The notes under the pieces were generated by a model. That model searched no databases. It had not been told where the DNA came from and saw nothing but the letters and a program-made list of their open reading frames with translations. From Parafrankia irregularis (GTDB lineage: Bacteria; Actinomycetota; Actinomycetes; Frankiales; Frankiaceae), in NCBI RefSeq assembly GCF_001536285.1, contig NZ_FAOZ01000030.1, forward strand, positions 46,658 through 110,657: a DNA stretch of 64,000 nt, written 5' to 3'. Each line of letters opens with the position of its first letter. The first letter of the stretch is position 1. This document shows positions 9,983 through 17,563 of the stretch, piece after piece. A program made the position numbers and the translations under genes.

Positions 9983-10063
9983 GTGGTCGACGACGGTTCT
10001 GCGTCTGGCTGGTCGGCTGACGGCCCGACCGGACGGCATGGAGGTGCCGAATGCCAAGTCTGA
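9983..10063 (+). CDS. 26-aa small ORF at the head of the HDO/ATP-grasp operon
   Basis: GTG at 9983 is preceded by GAAGGAG with 5-6 nt spacing, the best ribosome site in this intergenic region. The product reads MVDDGSASGWSADGPTGRHG then GAECQV and stops inside the ferredoxin gene (TGA 10061-10063), overlapping the ferredoxin start at 10051 by 13 bp. The overlap would couple its translation to the operon. It matches no family I know. It could be a translational leader, or a short substrate peptide for the ATP-grasp ligases encoded downstream. Conservation in relatives is the only real test. Confidence 0.4.
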   Translation: MVDDGSASGWSADGPTGRHGGAECQV

Positions 10064-10323
10064 AATTTGTCAACGCCGATGAGACTGTCGAATTCGATGG
10101 TTGTGTTGAGCTCATCGAGATGGACGACATCATCACGTTCGGCTGCAGATCCGGCAGGTGTGGGATCTGCGTCGTACGGATCGTGAGCGGCGGCGAGAAC
10201 CTGTCGCCGCGAACGGCCCGGGAGGAACGCCTCTTCGGGCTCCTCGGCGAAGAGAGCCCAGCGATGCGCCTGGCCTGTCAGAGCAGGGCCTACGGCGACG
10301 CCGTCCTGGACGAGATCAACTGA
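10051..10323 (+). CDS. 2Fe-2S plant-type ferredoxin
   Basis: A 90-aa ferredoxin. The four cluster ligands are Cys32, Cys37, Cys40 (GCRSGRCGICVV, C-x4-C-x2-C) and Cys76 (LACQSRA), the standard plant-type spacing. GGAGGT precedes the ATG. It is the first enzyme-related gene of the operon and sits 56 bp before a di-iron oxidase, so it most likely supplies electrons to that enzyme; no dedicated ferredoxin reductase is encoded nearby. The gap to the next gene has a short direct repeat (CAGCTTCTAC twice). Confidence 0.92.
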   Translation: MPSLKFVNADETVEFDGCVELIEMDDIITFGCRSGRCGICVVRIVSGGENLSPRTAREERLFGLLGEESPAMRLACQSRAYGDAVLDEIN

Positions 10324-10379
10324 GCGCGACCCCCCGAACCCAGCTTCTACCAGCTTCTACCAGCACCGGGAGTAGTGAC

Positions 10380-11135
10380 ATGCAGACCTCGAACCGCCTC
10401 ACCCACAGCGCCCTGCTGCGCCGCAAGCCGTTCCTTTCCAGCGCCGACAGCGCCCGGGCCAAGCAGGACATCGACGCCTTCCTGGACGCGAAGATCGAGG
10501 AGTGGAACGCGACCGTACCGTTCGCGAGACACCTTGAAGGCACCGAGATTCATATGCAGTACTACCGGCAGACGCTGATCGAGCACGCCTGGCGTATCCG
10601 GCTGATGCGCACCGCGCAGTCCTACGCACTCCACAAGATCACCCGCGTCAACGCGGAGGCGGCCAAGCTCTACGCCGCCTATCAGGACGAGGAGATGCTG
10701 CACGACGTCCTTTTCATGAAGGACGCCGAGAAGGTGGGGCTCTCGGCCGAGGACATCTTCGCGACCGAGCCGAATCTTTACACCCGCCTGCTGGCCGGCT
10801 ACCTGTACTTCGTCGCGGAGCACGAGAAGGTGCTCGGCGTGATCTGCTACAGCTATCTGGTGGAATACACCACGCAGAAGATCACCCCGAAGCAGATCAA
10901 GGCCATGCGCACGTCGCTCGGCAAGGACATGATTGTCGGCCAGGCCGCGCACCTGAACACGGACCTCGTCGAGGACCACACCCAGGACATGTGGAACATC
11001 CTCAGCCTCTTCGTCGAGGGCGAGCAGGACATCGTCGACATCAAGCGTTACTTCGACGAGATCCAGGAGCTGCTCAGGCAGTTCTTCGTGGACATTTACG
11101 AGCGTTTCGGCACCGCCGAGCTCCAGTCGGCCTGA
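10380..11135 (+). CDS. Haem-oxygenase-like di-iron oxidase (HDO), iron-containing redox enzyme family
   Basis: A 251-aa all-helical protein of the Haem_oxygenas_2/HDO type. Candidate iron ligands follow the family order: acidic and His residues in QDEEMLHDV (Glu104/105, His108), Glu162 in YLVEYTT, and the late group HLNTDLVEDH (His191, Asp195, His200). Characterised HDOs (UndA, BesC, SznF, CADD, AetD) carry out oxidative C-C, C-N or N-oxygenation chemistry on amino or fatty acids, often in small biosynthetic clusters. Here the ferredoxin partner and the following three ATP-grasp ligases point to modification of an amino acid or peptide. The ATG at 10380 has GGGAG 8 nt upstream; upstream in-frame sequence overlaps the ferredoxin and was rejected. 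Confidence 0.75.
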   Translation: MQTSNRLTHSALLRRKPFLSSADSARAKQDIDAFLDAKIEEWNATVPFARHLEGTEIHMQYYRQTLIEHAWRIRLMRTAQSYALHKITRVNAEAAKLYAAYQDEEMLHDVLFMKDAEKVGLSAEDIFATEPNLYTRLLAGYLYFVAEHEKVLGVICYSYLVEYTTQKITPKQIKAMRTSLGKDMIVGQAAHLNTDLVEDHTQDMWNILSLFVEGEQDIVDIKRYFDEIQELLRQFFVDIYERFGTAELQSA

Positions 11136-11227
11136 CACCGACCCACAGTCTGATCCCGCCGGGTCGGCGGCCACCCCGCCACACCCGCCACCGACCCGGC
11201 CCGCGTCCTCGAGAACGGATTATCGGC

Positions 11228-12571
11228 ATGGCTGGGAATTCTGCCTTTCTCATTCTCGCGCACCAGCTCAAGACCATGGTGCCGCCGCTGGCCGAGGCCC
11301 TGCGCCAGCGTGGGATCACCCCCTACGTCCTGTCGTCGCGTCCCGCGCAGGACGCCGGGACGCCGGAATGGCGCTCGCAGGTCGCGGGGCTGCACGTCAC
11401 CGACGGCCACGCCGTGCGCCAGGCCGACGTCGACGCCGAGCTCGCACGGCTGTCGGCGGCCGGCGTCCGGCTGCTTGGCTGCATCACCGTCTGGGACGCC
11501 TACCGGGAGCTGATGGCGTACGCGAACCGCTCGCTCGGCGTCGGTGACCTGACCGAACAGACCGTCCGCGGCCTGCGGGACAAGCTGACGATGCGCGAGC
11601 AGCTGCGTGAGCACGGCCTGTCGCAGGTGGCGGCCTGGCCGTTCGACGACGAGCGCTACGCGGCCCTGGCCGACCCGTCCCGGTACTTCGTCAAGCCGCG
11701 CACCGGGTTCGCCTCGCTGGGCGCGCAGCGTGCCGACCGGCTCACCGGCGCCGCCGAGCTGGAGCGGCTCTGGGAACGCGCGGCGAGCGACGTCGCCTAC
11801 GCCGGCGCCTTCGAGGGCACCCCGTCGTTCCTCATCGAGGAGTTCATCGACGGCGTGGAATGCAGCTTCGAGGTCAGCGTCGAGCGTGGCTCGGCGACGG
11901 TGCACGCGGTGCACGAGAAGGTCGACCTGCGCGAGTCCGGGCGGACGGTGCTCGAGAACGCCTGCGCCTGCCCACCCGTCTCGCTGGACGCCGCGGTGGT
12001 CGCGCACGGCGTCGACCACATCGCGCTCGCACTGAAGGCGCTGGGCGTGGACACCGGCGTGCATCACGTCGAGGCCCGGTACACCAGCCGGGGCACCTGG
12101 GAGATCGTCGAGGTCAACCTGCGGATCGGCGGCGCGTACATCGTCCCCAGCACGCGGCTGCACAGCGGGGTGGACCTGATGGGCCGGTGGATCGACCTGC
12201 TGCTGGGAGACGCCGACCAGCGGACGGCCGACCAGCGGCCAGCCGACCAGGCACCGATTGACCAGGCACCGGTTGACCAGCCGCCGGTTGACGAGCCTGG
12301 CGAGCGCGCGGGCGACGGCGTGCGCAGGACCTTCTTCCGGGTGTTCTTCGGCGAGCCGGGGCGCCACGTCGCCCGGCTGAGCCGCCGGCCGGGCCGGATC
12401 GAGGTCCTGGAGGACAAGGTCTTCGTCCACGAGGGCGACACGCTGCCGCACGTCGATCGGGAGATCTTCGTCGGCCAGGCGCTGTGGGACATCACGGCGC
12501 TCGGCCCCGACCTGCCGGCCGACTTCGTCGCCGAGACGGAGTCCTATCTGGAGATCGGCTACCGGCCATGA
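11228..12571 (+). CDS. ATP-grasp ligase 1 of the HDO operon
   Basis: A 447-aa ATP-grasp enzyme. After an N-terminal pre-ATP-grasp domain (MAGNSAFLILAHQLKTMVPP) the fold markers are the DKLTMREQLREHGL helix, RYFVKPRTGFASLGAQ (ATP-contacting Lys), LIEEFIDGVECSFEV, and the Mg2+ site WEIVEVNLRIGGAYI. These enzymes join a carboxylate to an amine through an acyl phosphate. A Gln/Pro-rich tandem repeat (12212-12295) interrupts the region after the catalytic core. The stop overlaps the next start as ATGA, so the three ligases are coupled. The specific substrates cannot be read from sequence. Confidence 0.82.
   Translation: MAGNSAFLILAHQLKTMVPPLAEALRQRGITPYVLSSRPAQDAGTPEWRSQVAGLHVTDGHAVRQADVDAELARLSAAGVRLLGCITVWDAYRELMAYANRSLGVGDLTEQTVRGLRDKLTMREQLREHGLSQVAAWPFDDERYAALADPSRYFVKPRTGFASLGAQRADRLTGAAELERLWERAASDVAYAGAFEGTPSFLIEEFIDGVECSFEVSVERGSATVHAVHEKVDLRESGRTVLENACACPPVSLDAAVVAHGVDHIALALKALGVDTGVHHVEARYTSRGTWEIVEVNLRIGGAYIVPSTRLHSGVDLMGRWIDLLLGDADQRTADQRPADQAPIDQAPVDQPPVDEPGERAGDGVRRTFFRVFFGEPGRHVARLSRRPGRIEVLEDKVFVHEGDTLPHVDREIFVGQALWDITALGPDLPADFVAETESYLEIGYRP
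12212..12295 (+). repeat. 15-bp in-frame tandem repeat in ATP-grasp 1
   Basis: Five and a half copies of a 15-bp unit of the type GCCGACCAGCGGCCA, drifting to GTTGACCAGCCGCCG, encode repeats such as ADQRP and VDQPP. They form a flexible insert at the surface of the ligase. Decay between copies is low, implying recent expansion. Confidence 0.85.
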
Positions 12572-13770
12572 ACATCGTCATCCTGCATCGCATCCCGTTC
12601 GCGAAGATCCGCTACGACCTGGCCGTCGACCACGGCCGCCACACCGTGCGCTACCTCAGCACCACCGGCACCACCGACGGCCTGCCGGCCGGTTCGGACC
12701 GACGTGTCCTGACCACCCCGACCGCAGACGTCGACGCGCTGGCCGCCCAGCACGCCGACTGGCTGGGCAGCGCGGACCGGCTGATCGCCCGCTCCGAATA
12801 CGACCTGCTGCCGGCGGCGCACCTGCGCGAGAGATTCGGCATCCCCGGCGACCGGCCGGCCGACATCGCGCCGCTGCGGGACAAGTGGCTGATGCGCACC
12901 CGCGCCGCGGCCGCCGGCATCGCGCAGCCCGCGTTCTGGAGCGTCGCGGACTTCCGCCGCAACCCGCCCGCCACCGGCACGTATCTGATCAAGCCGCGCC
13001 TGGAGGCGTCCAGCACCGGCATCGAGACCGGTGACGCCCGGCACATCCTCGACCGCCTCGCCGCACGCCCGGCGACGTCCGACGCATCCGACGCATCCGA
13101 CGCATCCGACGCGTCCGATGTGTTCGTCGAGGAGTTCGTGCCCGGCCAGATCTGGCACCTCGACGGCTACCTGCGCCACGGCGTCGTCCGCACCGTGACG
13201 AGCAGCGTCTACGTCGGGGACTGCCTGAACTTCGCCCACGGCAGCCCGCTCGGCTCCGCGCAGACCCCGGACGAACCGGAGGCGCTCGCGCTGCTGCGCC
13301 GCACCCTGCCCGTCCTCGGCCAGCGCGACGGCGCCTTTCACTTCGAGCTGATCCGGACCGGCGACGGCCGGTTCCTGTTCCTGGAGACGGCGAGCCGGGT
13401 CGGCGGGGCCGGCGTCGCGGAGACGTTCGAGCTGCGCACCGGCGTCAACCTCTACCAGGTGGACCTGGCACACCAGCTGTACGGCGACATCGACGAGCCT
13501 CCCACCCGACCCTCGGCGCACTGGTACGGCTGGTTCGTCTTCCCGGCGCACCATCGCACCGAGGGCACCAGCGTCGACTTCGACCCGGGCCGCTTCGCCG
13601 GGCGCCTGGTCTCGTACGTGCACAACGACCGCCCCGCGGCCAGGGCCGGCGAGATCAGCTACGCGGCGGCGGCGACACCGCTGTCCGGGGTGGTCCGCGG
13701 CAGCGCCGAGGGCCTGCGCGACACCCTCGCCGAGATCTGCACGCAGACAGCCGTCCTGGAGCCGGTATGA
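12568..13770 (+). CDS. ATP-grasp ligase 2 of the HDO operon
   Basis: A 400-aa ATP-grasp protein, clearly different from its neighbours. It starts MNIVILHRIPFAKIRYDLAV, and carries LRDKWLMRTRAAAAGI, TYLIKPRLEASSTGIE (ATP-binding Lys), DVFVEEFVPGQIWHLDGYL and the metal-site region FHFELIRTGDGRFLFLETAS. The pattern HLDGYLRHG plus FLETASRVGG resembles ATP-grasp ligases in BtrJ/carboxylate-amine type clusters. ATGA overlaps at both ends (12568-12571 with ligase 1; 13767-13770 with ligase 3). An in-frame repeat of four 9-bp units (13081-13116, coding DAS) occurs between the two ATP-grasp lobes. Confidence 0.8.
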   Translation: MNIVILHRIPFAKIRYDLAVDHGRHTVRYLSTTGTTDGLPAGSDRRVLTTPTADVDALAAQHADWLGSADRLIARSEYDLLPAAHLRERFGIPGDRPADIAPLRDKWLMRTRAAAAGIAQPAFWSVADFRRNPPATGTYLIKPRLEASSTGIETGDARHILDRLAARPATSDASDASDASDASDVFVEEFVPGQIWHLDGYLRHGVVRTVTSSVYVGDCLNFAHGSPLGSAQTPDEPEALALLRRTLPVLGQRDGAFHFELIRTGDGRFLFLETASRVGGAGVAETFELRTGVNLYQVDLAHQLYGDIDEPPTRPSAHWYGWFVFPAHHRTEGTSVDFDPGRFAGRLVSYVHNDRPAARAGEISYAAAATPLSGVVRGSAEGLRDTLAEICTQTAVLEPV

Positions 13771-15110
13771 GCACCGCGTGCTTCGTCCTCACCGGCTACA
13801 ACAACACCCGCGTCTACGACGTCGCGAAGCTGCGCGACCTGTGCCACCAGGAGTACCGGGCGAGGCTCGTCCTGGTCACGGACCAGCCGAAGCCGCAGGA
13901 CGCCGCCGCCGCCGACCTCGTGATCGCCGCCCCTCTGAGCCCGCTCGACCAGCCCAACCTGCCTGGCCTGCCTGGCCTGCCCGGTCTGGACGACGGATCG
14001 GATGAGCCGCCGCCGGATGCGGCCGCCGTGGCCGGGCAGGTCGCCGCGCGGCTGGACCGCCACGACCTGCGGCCGATCGGCGTGCTGCCGTTCTCCGACC
14101 GGGGCGTCGTGCTGGGGGCGCACCTGGCGGCGCGGTTCGGGCTGCCCGGCGCCGAGCCGGCCCGGGCGGCGCTCGGCCTCGACAAGCACCGGTTCCGTGC
14201 GGTCGAGGCCGCGTCCGCCGACCATCCGACCGGCTACACGCCGCTGCGCAGCCTGGTCGTCCACTCGCTGGCCGAGTTCGAGGCCGCCGTCGCCCGCTTC
14301 GGCGGCACGGCGTTCGTCAAGCCGACCAGCGAGGGCAACAGCCGAGGCTGCCAGCATGTGCCGGACCTCGCCGCCTGCCCGGCCCTGTGGGCGGCCCTGC
14401 AGCCGTACCACGACCGTGGCGTGATGGTGGAGACACTGGTGACCGGCGCCCGCGAGTACAGCTGGGACTTCGTCGGCGGCGCGCGCTGGCTGACGGAGAA
14501 GCGCACCACCTCGGGCCGGTTCCGCGCCGAGTTCCAGCAGATCGTGCCGGCGCCGCTGGACGAGGTGCAGACCGCCCTGCTCGACCAGGGCGGCGCGCAC
14601 GTCCGGCAGCTGGTGTCCCCGTCCAACGGGGCCTTCCACACCGAGCTGTTCCTGTTGGAGCAGGGGGTGGCGGCGGTCGAGACCAACCTGCGCCCCGGCG
14701 GCATGCACATCTGGGACCTGGCCAGGCTCGCCTTCCCCGGCTTCGATCCCTGGCGGGAATGGCTGCGCTGGTCGACCACCGGTGCGGTGGTGCACAGCCG
14801 GCCGCAGGCCCAGGCGGTGAGCGGCATCCGGATGCTGCGCGCGCCGCGGGACGGCGTCGTCGTCTCGGTCCCGGACGTCGCGGCCGTGGCGGACGAGCTC
14901 GGCATCCCGCTGCACGACGGGGAGCTCCGCGCGGCGCCCGGGCAGCGGGTACGCACCGAGATCGCGGACAACGCCGGCTTCGTCGGCCAGATCATCCTGG
15001 TCGCCGACGACGCCGCGACGCTGTTGGACCGCCTCGACCGGCTCAGCGATGCCGTCGAGGAACGGATCGACGTCGACGTCGACGGCCGGGTGGGGCGGGG
15101 TCATGGGTAG
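13767..15110 (+). CDS. ATP-grasp ligase 3 of the HDO operon
   Basis: A 447-aa ATP-grasp protein starting with an ATGA overlap. Visible fold markers: ALGLDKHRFRAVEAAS, TAFVKPTSEGNSRGC (ATP-binding Lys), VMVETLVTGAREYSWDFVG, and AAVETNLRPGGMHIWDLA for the metal site. The C-terminal ~100 residues (SGIRMLRAPRDGVVVSVP..) form the extra domain seen in carboxylate-amine ligases such as BL00235-type proteins. A (PGL)3 repeat lies near residue 70. With ligases 1 and 2 it would allow at least three successive ATP-dependent condensations; which substrates are joined is unknown. Confidence 0.8.
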   Translation: MSTACFVLTGYNNTRVYDVAKLRDLCHQEYRARLVLVTDQPKPQDAAAADLVIAAPLSPLDQPNLPGLPGLPGLDDGSDEPPPDAAAVAGQVAARLDRHDLRPIGVLPFSDRGVVLGAHLAARFGLPGAEPARAALGLDKHRFRAVEAASADHPTGYTPLRSLVVHSLAEFEAAVARFGGTAFVKPTSEGNSRGCQHVPDLAACPALWAALQPYHDRGVMVETLVTGAREYSWDFVGGARWLTEKRTTSGRFRAEFQQIVPAPLDEVQTALLDQGGAHVRQLVSPSNGAFHTELFLLEQGVAAVETNLRPGGMHIWDLARLAFPGFDPWREWLRWSTTGAVVHSRPQAQAVSGIRMLRAPRDGVVVSVPDVAAVADELGIPLHDGELRAAPGQRVRTEIADNAGFVGQIILVADDAATLLDRLDRLSDAVEERIDVDVDGRVGRGHG

Positions 15111-16443
15111 CTGGCGGCTGCGGGTGTTCCTGGGCGCCCGCGTCCTGTCGACGCTGGGCGACCAGGTGCTCCAGTTCGCCGTGCCGCTGATCATCTACAC
15201 CGCGACGGGCAGCGTGTCGCTGGCGGGCCTGGCGTTCCTGGTCGAATGGCTGCCGCGGCTGAGCTCCCTTCCGCTGGCCGGGGTGCTGTCCGACCGGTTC
15301 GGCGGACGTCGGGTCTACGCGGCCAGCGACAGCGTCCGGGCGGTGGCGTGCCTGCTCACCGCGCTGGCGCTGGCCAGCTGGCCGGGGCATGTGTTCGGGC
15401 TGACCGCGGCGCTCATGGCGCTGTGCGCGTTCTGCTACGCCCAGACGTTCATCGCGCTCGAGTCGACCATCCCGCAGCTGGTGCCGCAGAAGGACCTGGC
15501 GAAGGCCCAGAGCGTGCTGCAGATCATCAACAGCGGGTCCGGGGTCTTCGGGCCGGCCCTGGGCGGGCTGATGCTGCTCTGGGTGTCCCCGACGCGGCTG
15601 CTGTGGGTGAGCGGGGTGGCGTTCGCGGTGGGTGCGTGCGGTGTCGCCGCGCTGCGCGGCCTCGGCGCACCGGCCGCACCGGCCACGGCTGCACCGGCCG
15701 CGGCTGCACCGGCCACGGCCGCACCGGCCACGCGAGCCGCGGGCGTACCGGTCGCGGGTGAACGGGCCGCGGGCGTGCCGGTGGACGCGCGGCGCAGTGT
15801 GCTCGGCGACCTGCGGGTCGGCGTCCGCAGCCTGGCCGGGGCGCCGATCCTGCTGTCCCTGGTCGGGCTGACGATGGTCGCCAACCTGATGGTGGGTCTC
15901 GCCGTGGCCACCGGGGCACCCCTGACCATCGGCCACTTCCACCAGCGCGACGCGGTCTTCGCGACGCTGCAGATCACGGTCGGCGTGTTCTCGATCGTGA
16001 CCCTGCTGTCGATGACCTGGCTGTTGCGGCGCCTGTCCGTCTACCGGATCGGCGTGCTGTCCTTCCTGGTCAGCGTTGCCGGGGTGGTCCTCATCGGGGT
16101 CGCCCCGCTGTTCCCGCTGTATGTGCTCGGCTATGGTCTGTGCCTCGGCATGACCGGGCTGTTCAACGTCTTCATCCGGGTCGAGCGGCTGCACTGGATC
16201 GCCCCGGCGGAACGGGGCCGCGTCATCAGCCTGATCGTGCTGCTGAACCAGAGCACACTGCCCCTGGCCGGCGGGCTGGTCGCGCTGGTCGGCGCGGTGC
16301 TGCCCGTGCAGGTGCTGTTCCTCGCCGTCGCGGTGCTGGCCTGGCCCGCCTATGCGCTGCTGTTGCGCCCGCTGGCCGCGCAGGCCATGACGGCCCGCCC
16401 GGCCGCCCCGGCCGTGCCGGTGCGAGCACCGGTGGCGACGTGA
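15103..16443 (+). CDS. MFS transporter, probable product exporter
   Basis: A 446-aa membrane protein with about 12 hydrophobic segments. It has the MFS loop 2-3 signature GVLSDRFGGRRVY (residues ~60-72) and the opening LRVFLGARVLSTLGDQVLQF typical of MFS-type macrolide/multidrug exporters (MFS_3). The central cytoplasmic loop between helices 6 and 7 (coded at ~15660-15780) contains a tandem Ala-Pro-Ala-Thr repeat. The start ATG at 15103 overlaps the end of ligase 3 by 8 bp, so it is the last gene of the operon and the natural candidate to export its product. Confidence 0.85.
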   Translation: MGSWRLRVFLGARVLSTLGDQVLQFAVPLIIYTATGSVSLAGLAFLVEWLPRLSSLPLAGVLSDRFGGRRVYAASDSVRAVACLLTALALASWPGHVFGLTAALMALCAFCYAQTFIALESTIPQLVPQKDLAKAQSVLQIINSGSGVFGPALGGLMLLWVSPTRLLWVSGVAFAVGACGVAALRGLGAPAAPATAAPAAAAPATAAPATRAAGVPVAGERAAGVPVDARRSVLGDLRVGVRSLAGAPILLSLVGLTMVANLMVGLAVATGAPLTIGHFHQRDAVFATLQITVGVFSIVTLLSMTWLLRRLSVYRIGVLSFLVSVAGVVLIGVAPLFPLYVLGYGLCLGMTGLFNVFIRVERLHWIAPAERGRVISLIVLLNQSTLPLAGGLVALVGAVLPVQVLFLAVAVLAWPAYALLLRPLAAQAMTARPAAPAVPVRAPVAT

Positions 16444-16500
16444 CGTCTCCTGCCGAGGGTCTCCTCCGCGCCGACCCACCGTCGCACACGGTCCTGCGGG

Positions 16501-16536
16501 CGGAGGCGCCATCAGCGAGGGCCAGGCTCGCCTCCG
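16501..16536. terminator. Inverted repeat between convergent genes
   Basis: CGGAGGCG (16501-16508) and CGCCTCCG (16529-16536) are exact 8-bp arms around a 20-nt loop, in the 105-bp gap between the convergent MFS and DUF11 genes. There is no T-run on either side, so any terminator would be of the T-less type common in high-G+C actinomycetes. Weak evidence. Confidence 0.3.
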
Positions 16537-16548
16537 TCTGCACAGTCT

Positions 16549-17442
16549 CTATCGCCTCGGATGCGGGACAGCGCCGTGGTCGACGGAACGGTCCCAGGCA
16601 TCGTCCGGGGCGGCTGGCTGGGCGGGAACCTCGACGGTCTCGCGGGCCACGATCCGGTCCTGGGAAAGGGCTGCCCCGCCGCCGGTCACCTCGCCGCCGG
16701 TCGCCTCACCGGTGGTCACCTCACCGGTGGTCACGAGCCGGCGGCGGTGAAGGAGCCGCCGGCCTGCGAGTGCGGCCCCGACCCCGAGCACCAGAACCCC
16801 GCCCAGCGTGGCCAGCGACGCGGCCAGGCCAAGCGGGCCGATGACCCCGTCGGACCGATCGTCCCGGTGCGCGGCGTCGGTGGCGGCGGCGGACGGCAGC
16901 ACGTCGGAGTCGGCCGCGCAGACGACCGGTCTGTCCGCGTCCTCGAGTGCGACGCAGGAGACCACCGCCAGCCGGAGCTGGTTGGGCGGTACCTGTCCCA
17001 CCTTGAGCGAAGCGACGAAAGTGGACGTCTGCCCACGCGGTATGTCGGCCTGCCAGACGACGCTGTCGTCGACGAAGGCATCGCCGTCGGCCGAGTCGAC
17101 CCGGGTTCCCGGTGGCAGGGACAGGGTGACGACCAGATCCTCCGCGTCGGTGGTGCCGATGTTGCGGATCGTGGTGGTGTAGGTCCGCCGGTCGCCTTCC
17201 CTGACGGCGGCGCTGCCGTCGTCGACCGTGATCGTCAGGCTCGGGCCGCTCTGTCGCTGGTCGGGCGTTGGGGTGGCGGCCGTCGCGGCCAGCGCCCCGA
17301 AGGGCATGAGGACGGACGCGGCGACGGCGAACGCGCCCGCGCCCAGTGCGCCGAGGAGGCGGGCCGCGACGAGCGGCGGCACGCCGGGTGGGGACGTGCC
17401 GGGTGGGGACGTGCTGGGGGAAACGGTGGGGGAAGCGGCCAT
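16549..17442 (-). CDS. Small DUF11-domain, single-pass surface protein
   Basis: A 297-aa exported protein. After a Pro/Ser-rich repeat (SPPGTSPPG) comes a signal-like hydrophobic segment (AGAFAVAASVLMPFGALAAT, about residues 35-54), then one DUF11/CARDB-like domain (~70-180: TYTTTIRNIGTTDAEDLVV.LSLPPGTRVDSADG), a linker, a C-terminal membrane helix (GLAASLATLGGVLVLGVGAAL, ~205-228), basic residues and a Gly/Thr-rich cytoplasmic tail. The topology is type I. It lies 121 bp downstream of the giant DUF11 protein on the same strand and is probably part of the same surface locus, perhaps as a membrane-anchored partner. Confidence 0.7.
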   Translation of the reverse strand: MAASPTVSPSTSPPGTSPPGVPPLVAARLLGALGAGAFAVAASVLMPFGALAATAATPTPDQRQSGPSLTITVDDGSAAVREGDRRTYTTTIRNIGTTDAEDLVVTLSLPPGTRVDSADGDAFVDDSVVWQADIPRGQTSTFVASLKVGQVPPNQLRLAVVSCVALEDADRPVVCAADSDVLPSAAATDAAHRDDRSDGVIGPLGLAASLATLGGVLVLGVGAALAGRRLLHRRRLVTTGEVTTGEATGGEVTGGGAALSQDRIVARETVEVPAQPAAPDDAWDRSVDHGAVPHPRR

Positions 17443-17563
17443 CTGAGCCTCGTTCCTGAGTTCCTGATGAGCCCGGTGACGTTGCCGCGCGGCCGGTCAT
17501 GGCACGGCGAAGGTGCCCCGCGTGGGTGGGGCGTCTCCCGGCGGGGAGCGGGGGCAGCGCGGG

